A DNA stretch of 64,000 bases from positions 217,569-281,568 of the forward strand of contig JAVGVS010000165.1 of NCBI GenBank assembly GCA_032718565.1. The letters run 5' to 3'. The notes under the pieces were generated by a model. It ran no database searches. It had not been told where the DNA came from and saw only the letters and a list, made by a program, of their open reading frames with translations. Both the position numbers and the translations under genes were made by a program. Below, one piece after another: positions 63,260-64,000 of this stretch (its first letter is position 1; the number at the start of each line of letters is the position of its first letter). The DNA comes from Distichodus sexfasciatus (lineage: Eukaryota > Chordata > Actinopteri > Characiformes > Distichodontidae).

Positions 63260-63553
63260 CGACACACACACTCGCGCTCTCTCAAGGCGTCTCAAGTCTG
63301 CCTGTTCGGACAGAAATGCAGAGAACAGCAAAATTGTGTGTGTGTGTGTGTGTGCGTGCGCGCTTCCTATCCTTTTTTTAATCACATCGTCCAAACCGAC
63401 AGGACAACATAAACTCTGACGAGGATCTACAAACCTTTTCGTCGCGTCCTTCACCATGAAAAATGGAGCCTCGAATCTAAATTTTAATAACACACTAACG
63501 TTCAAGAACAGAACAATATATGTCGTGGTGTGTGTGTGTGTGTGTGTGTGTGT
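63229..63553 (+). repeat. (CA)n and (GT)n microsatellites facing each other
   Basis: (CA)n at 63229-63258, GT runs at 63334-63353 and 63530-63553. The CA and GT blocks can pair as RNA. Confidence 0.95.
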
Positions 63554-63634
63554 GGCTGCATGCAAGCCAAGTTTGTGTGTGATCTGCTGCAAACCTGGCC
63601 TTCTAAGACTAGGTAGGCATTAGATTGTCCTCAG

Positions 63635-64000
63635 GTACTTGTGAGCATGGTACCGTTCCCAAAGCCCTGCTTCCCAGGTAGCTTGCTCACGAGTACCTCA
63701 GTGGTACCTTTACCGGTGCAGGACTGATTAAATCTATTTATTTTATCATGGGTACTCAGTATCAGTACTGGTACCACTAAGGTACTCATGAGCACAGTAC
63801 CATCCCCAAGCACTGCTCTCCGGGTTTCTTGCTCACGAGTACCTCAGTGGTACCTTTACCGGTGCATGACCAATTAAATCAATTTAATCCACCACAGGTA
63901 CTCAGTGGTACCAGTACCTTTACTGGTCCAGGACAGGGCAGTTTTGAATGACATTAAGAATTTGGTATTGGGTTTTTTTGTCTCCATTTTTAGGTACCAC
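63635..64000. repeat. second block of the palindromic SINE-derived array, cut by window end
   Basis: Same forward and inverted motifs as 61440-62350 (TCAGGTACTTGTGAGCATGG; CTTGCTCACGAGTACCTCAG) and the same linker GATTAAATCTATTTA. It continues past 64000. Confidence 0.85.

Larger units (their letters stand above)
59833..64000 (-). other. adgrl3: adgrl3 intron upstream of the first visible lectin exon
   Basis: Plain text to 60460, GGTACCGGTACCGG-rich element text (60480-60560), AACCTTAGCAT short repeats (61370-61440), a SINE-derived palindromic array (61440-62350) resuming at 63635-64000, and AC/GT clusters (62943-62973, 63229-63260, 63336-63355, 63530-63553). A signal-peptide exon was looked for and not seen. 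60560-61370 and 62360-62930 show no feature. Confidence 0.75.

Overview
This is a vertebrate, almost certainly teleost, genomic window. It is dominated by one large gene on the minus strand: the middle of an adhesion G-protein-coupled receptor of the latrophilin family, best matched to ADGRL3 (latrophilin-3, fish adgrl3). The fish assignment rests on three things: residues diagnostic of the ADGRL3 paralogue, tRNA-derived SINE tails typical of ray-finned fish, and an extreme density of AC/GT, GA, GATA and AAAG repeats with hAT-like and palindromic miniature elements. No species can be named from the sequence alone.

Transcription runs from high to low coordinates. I can place 16 exons with GT/AG borders and, outside the damaged exon, compatible phases: lectin domain 59832-59642 and 53493-53384; a 15-nt optional microexon 49007-48993; olfactomedin domain 44224-43410 (damaged, see findings); Pro/Ser/Thr-rich linker plus start of the hormone-receptor motif 34671-34336; rest of that motif 33527-33430; GAIN domain 32083-31898, 27140-27102, 22439-22256, 16903-16781, 16205-16000; end of GAIN with the GPS cleavage site 13838-13662; TM1-TM2 9470-9261; TM3-TM4 8379-8159; TM5 5943-5877; end of TM5 and the third intracellular loop 4662-4571. 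The signal-peptide exon and the exons for TM6, TM7 and the cytoplasmic tail are not visible here and presumably lie outside the window on either side.

The protein is a cell-surface synaptic adhesion receptor. In the family the lectin and olfactomedin domains bind teneurins and FLRT proteins, the GAIN domain self-cleaves at the HL/T site, and the seven-helix domain signals through G proteins.

The other ~97% is intron. It holds several tandem minisatellites (some starting within 100 nt of a 5' splice site), about a dozen long polypurine or polypyrimidine tracts on alternating strands, (GATA)n/(GACA)n blocks, SINE copies, a hAT remnant with perfect 8-bp target duplications that still encodes a BED zinc finger, two inverted copies of a palindromic miniature element bracketing the GPS-to-TM5 exons, and a SINE-derived palindromic array at the right edge. 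I see no second protein-coding gene, no rRNA or tRNA gene, and nothing prokaryotic.
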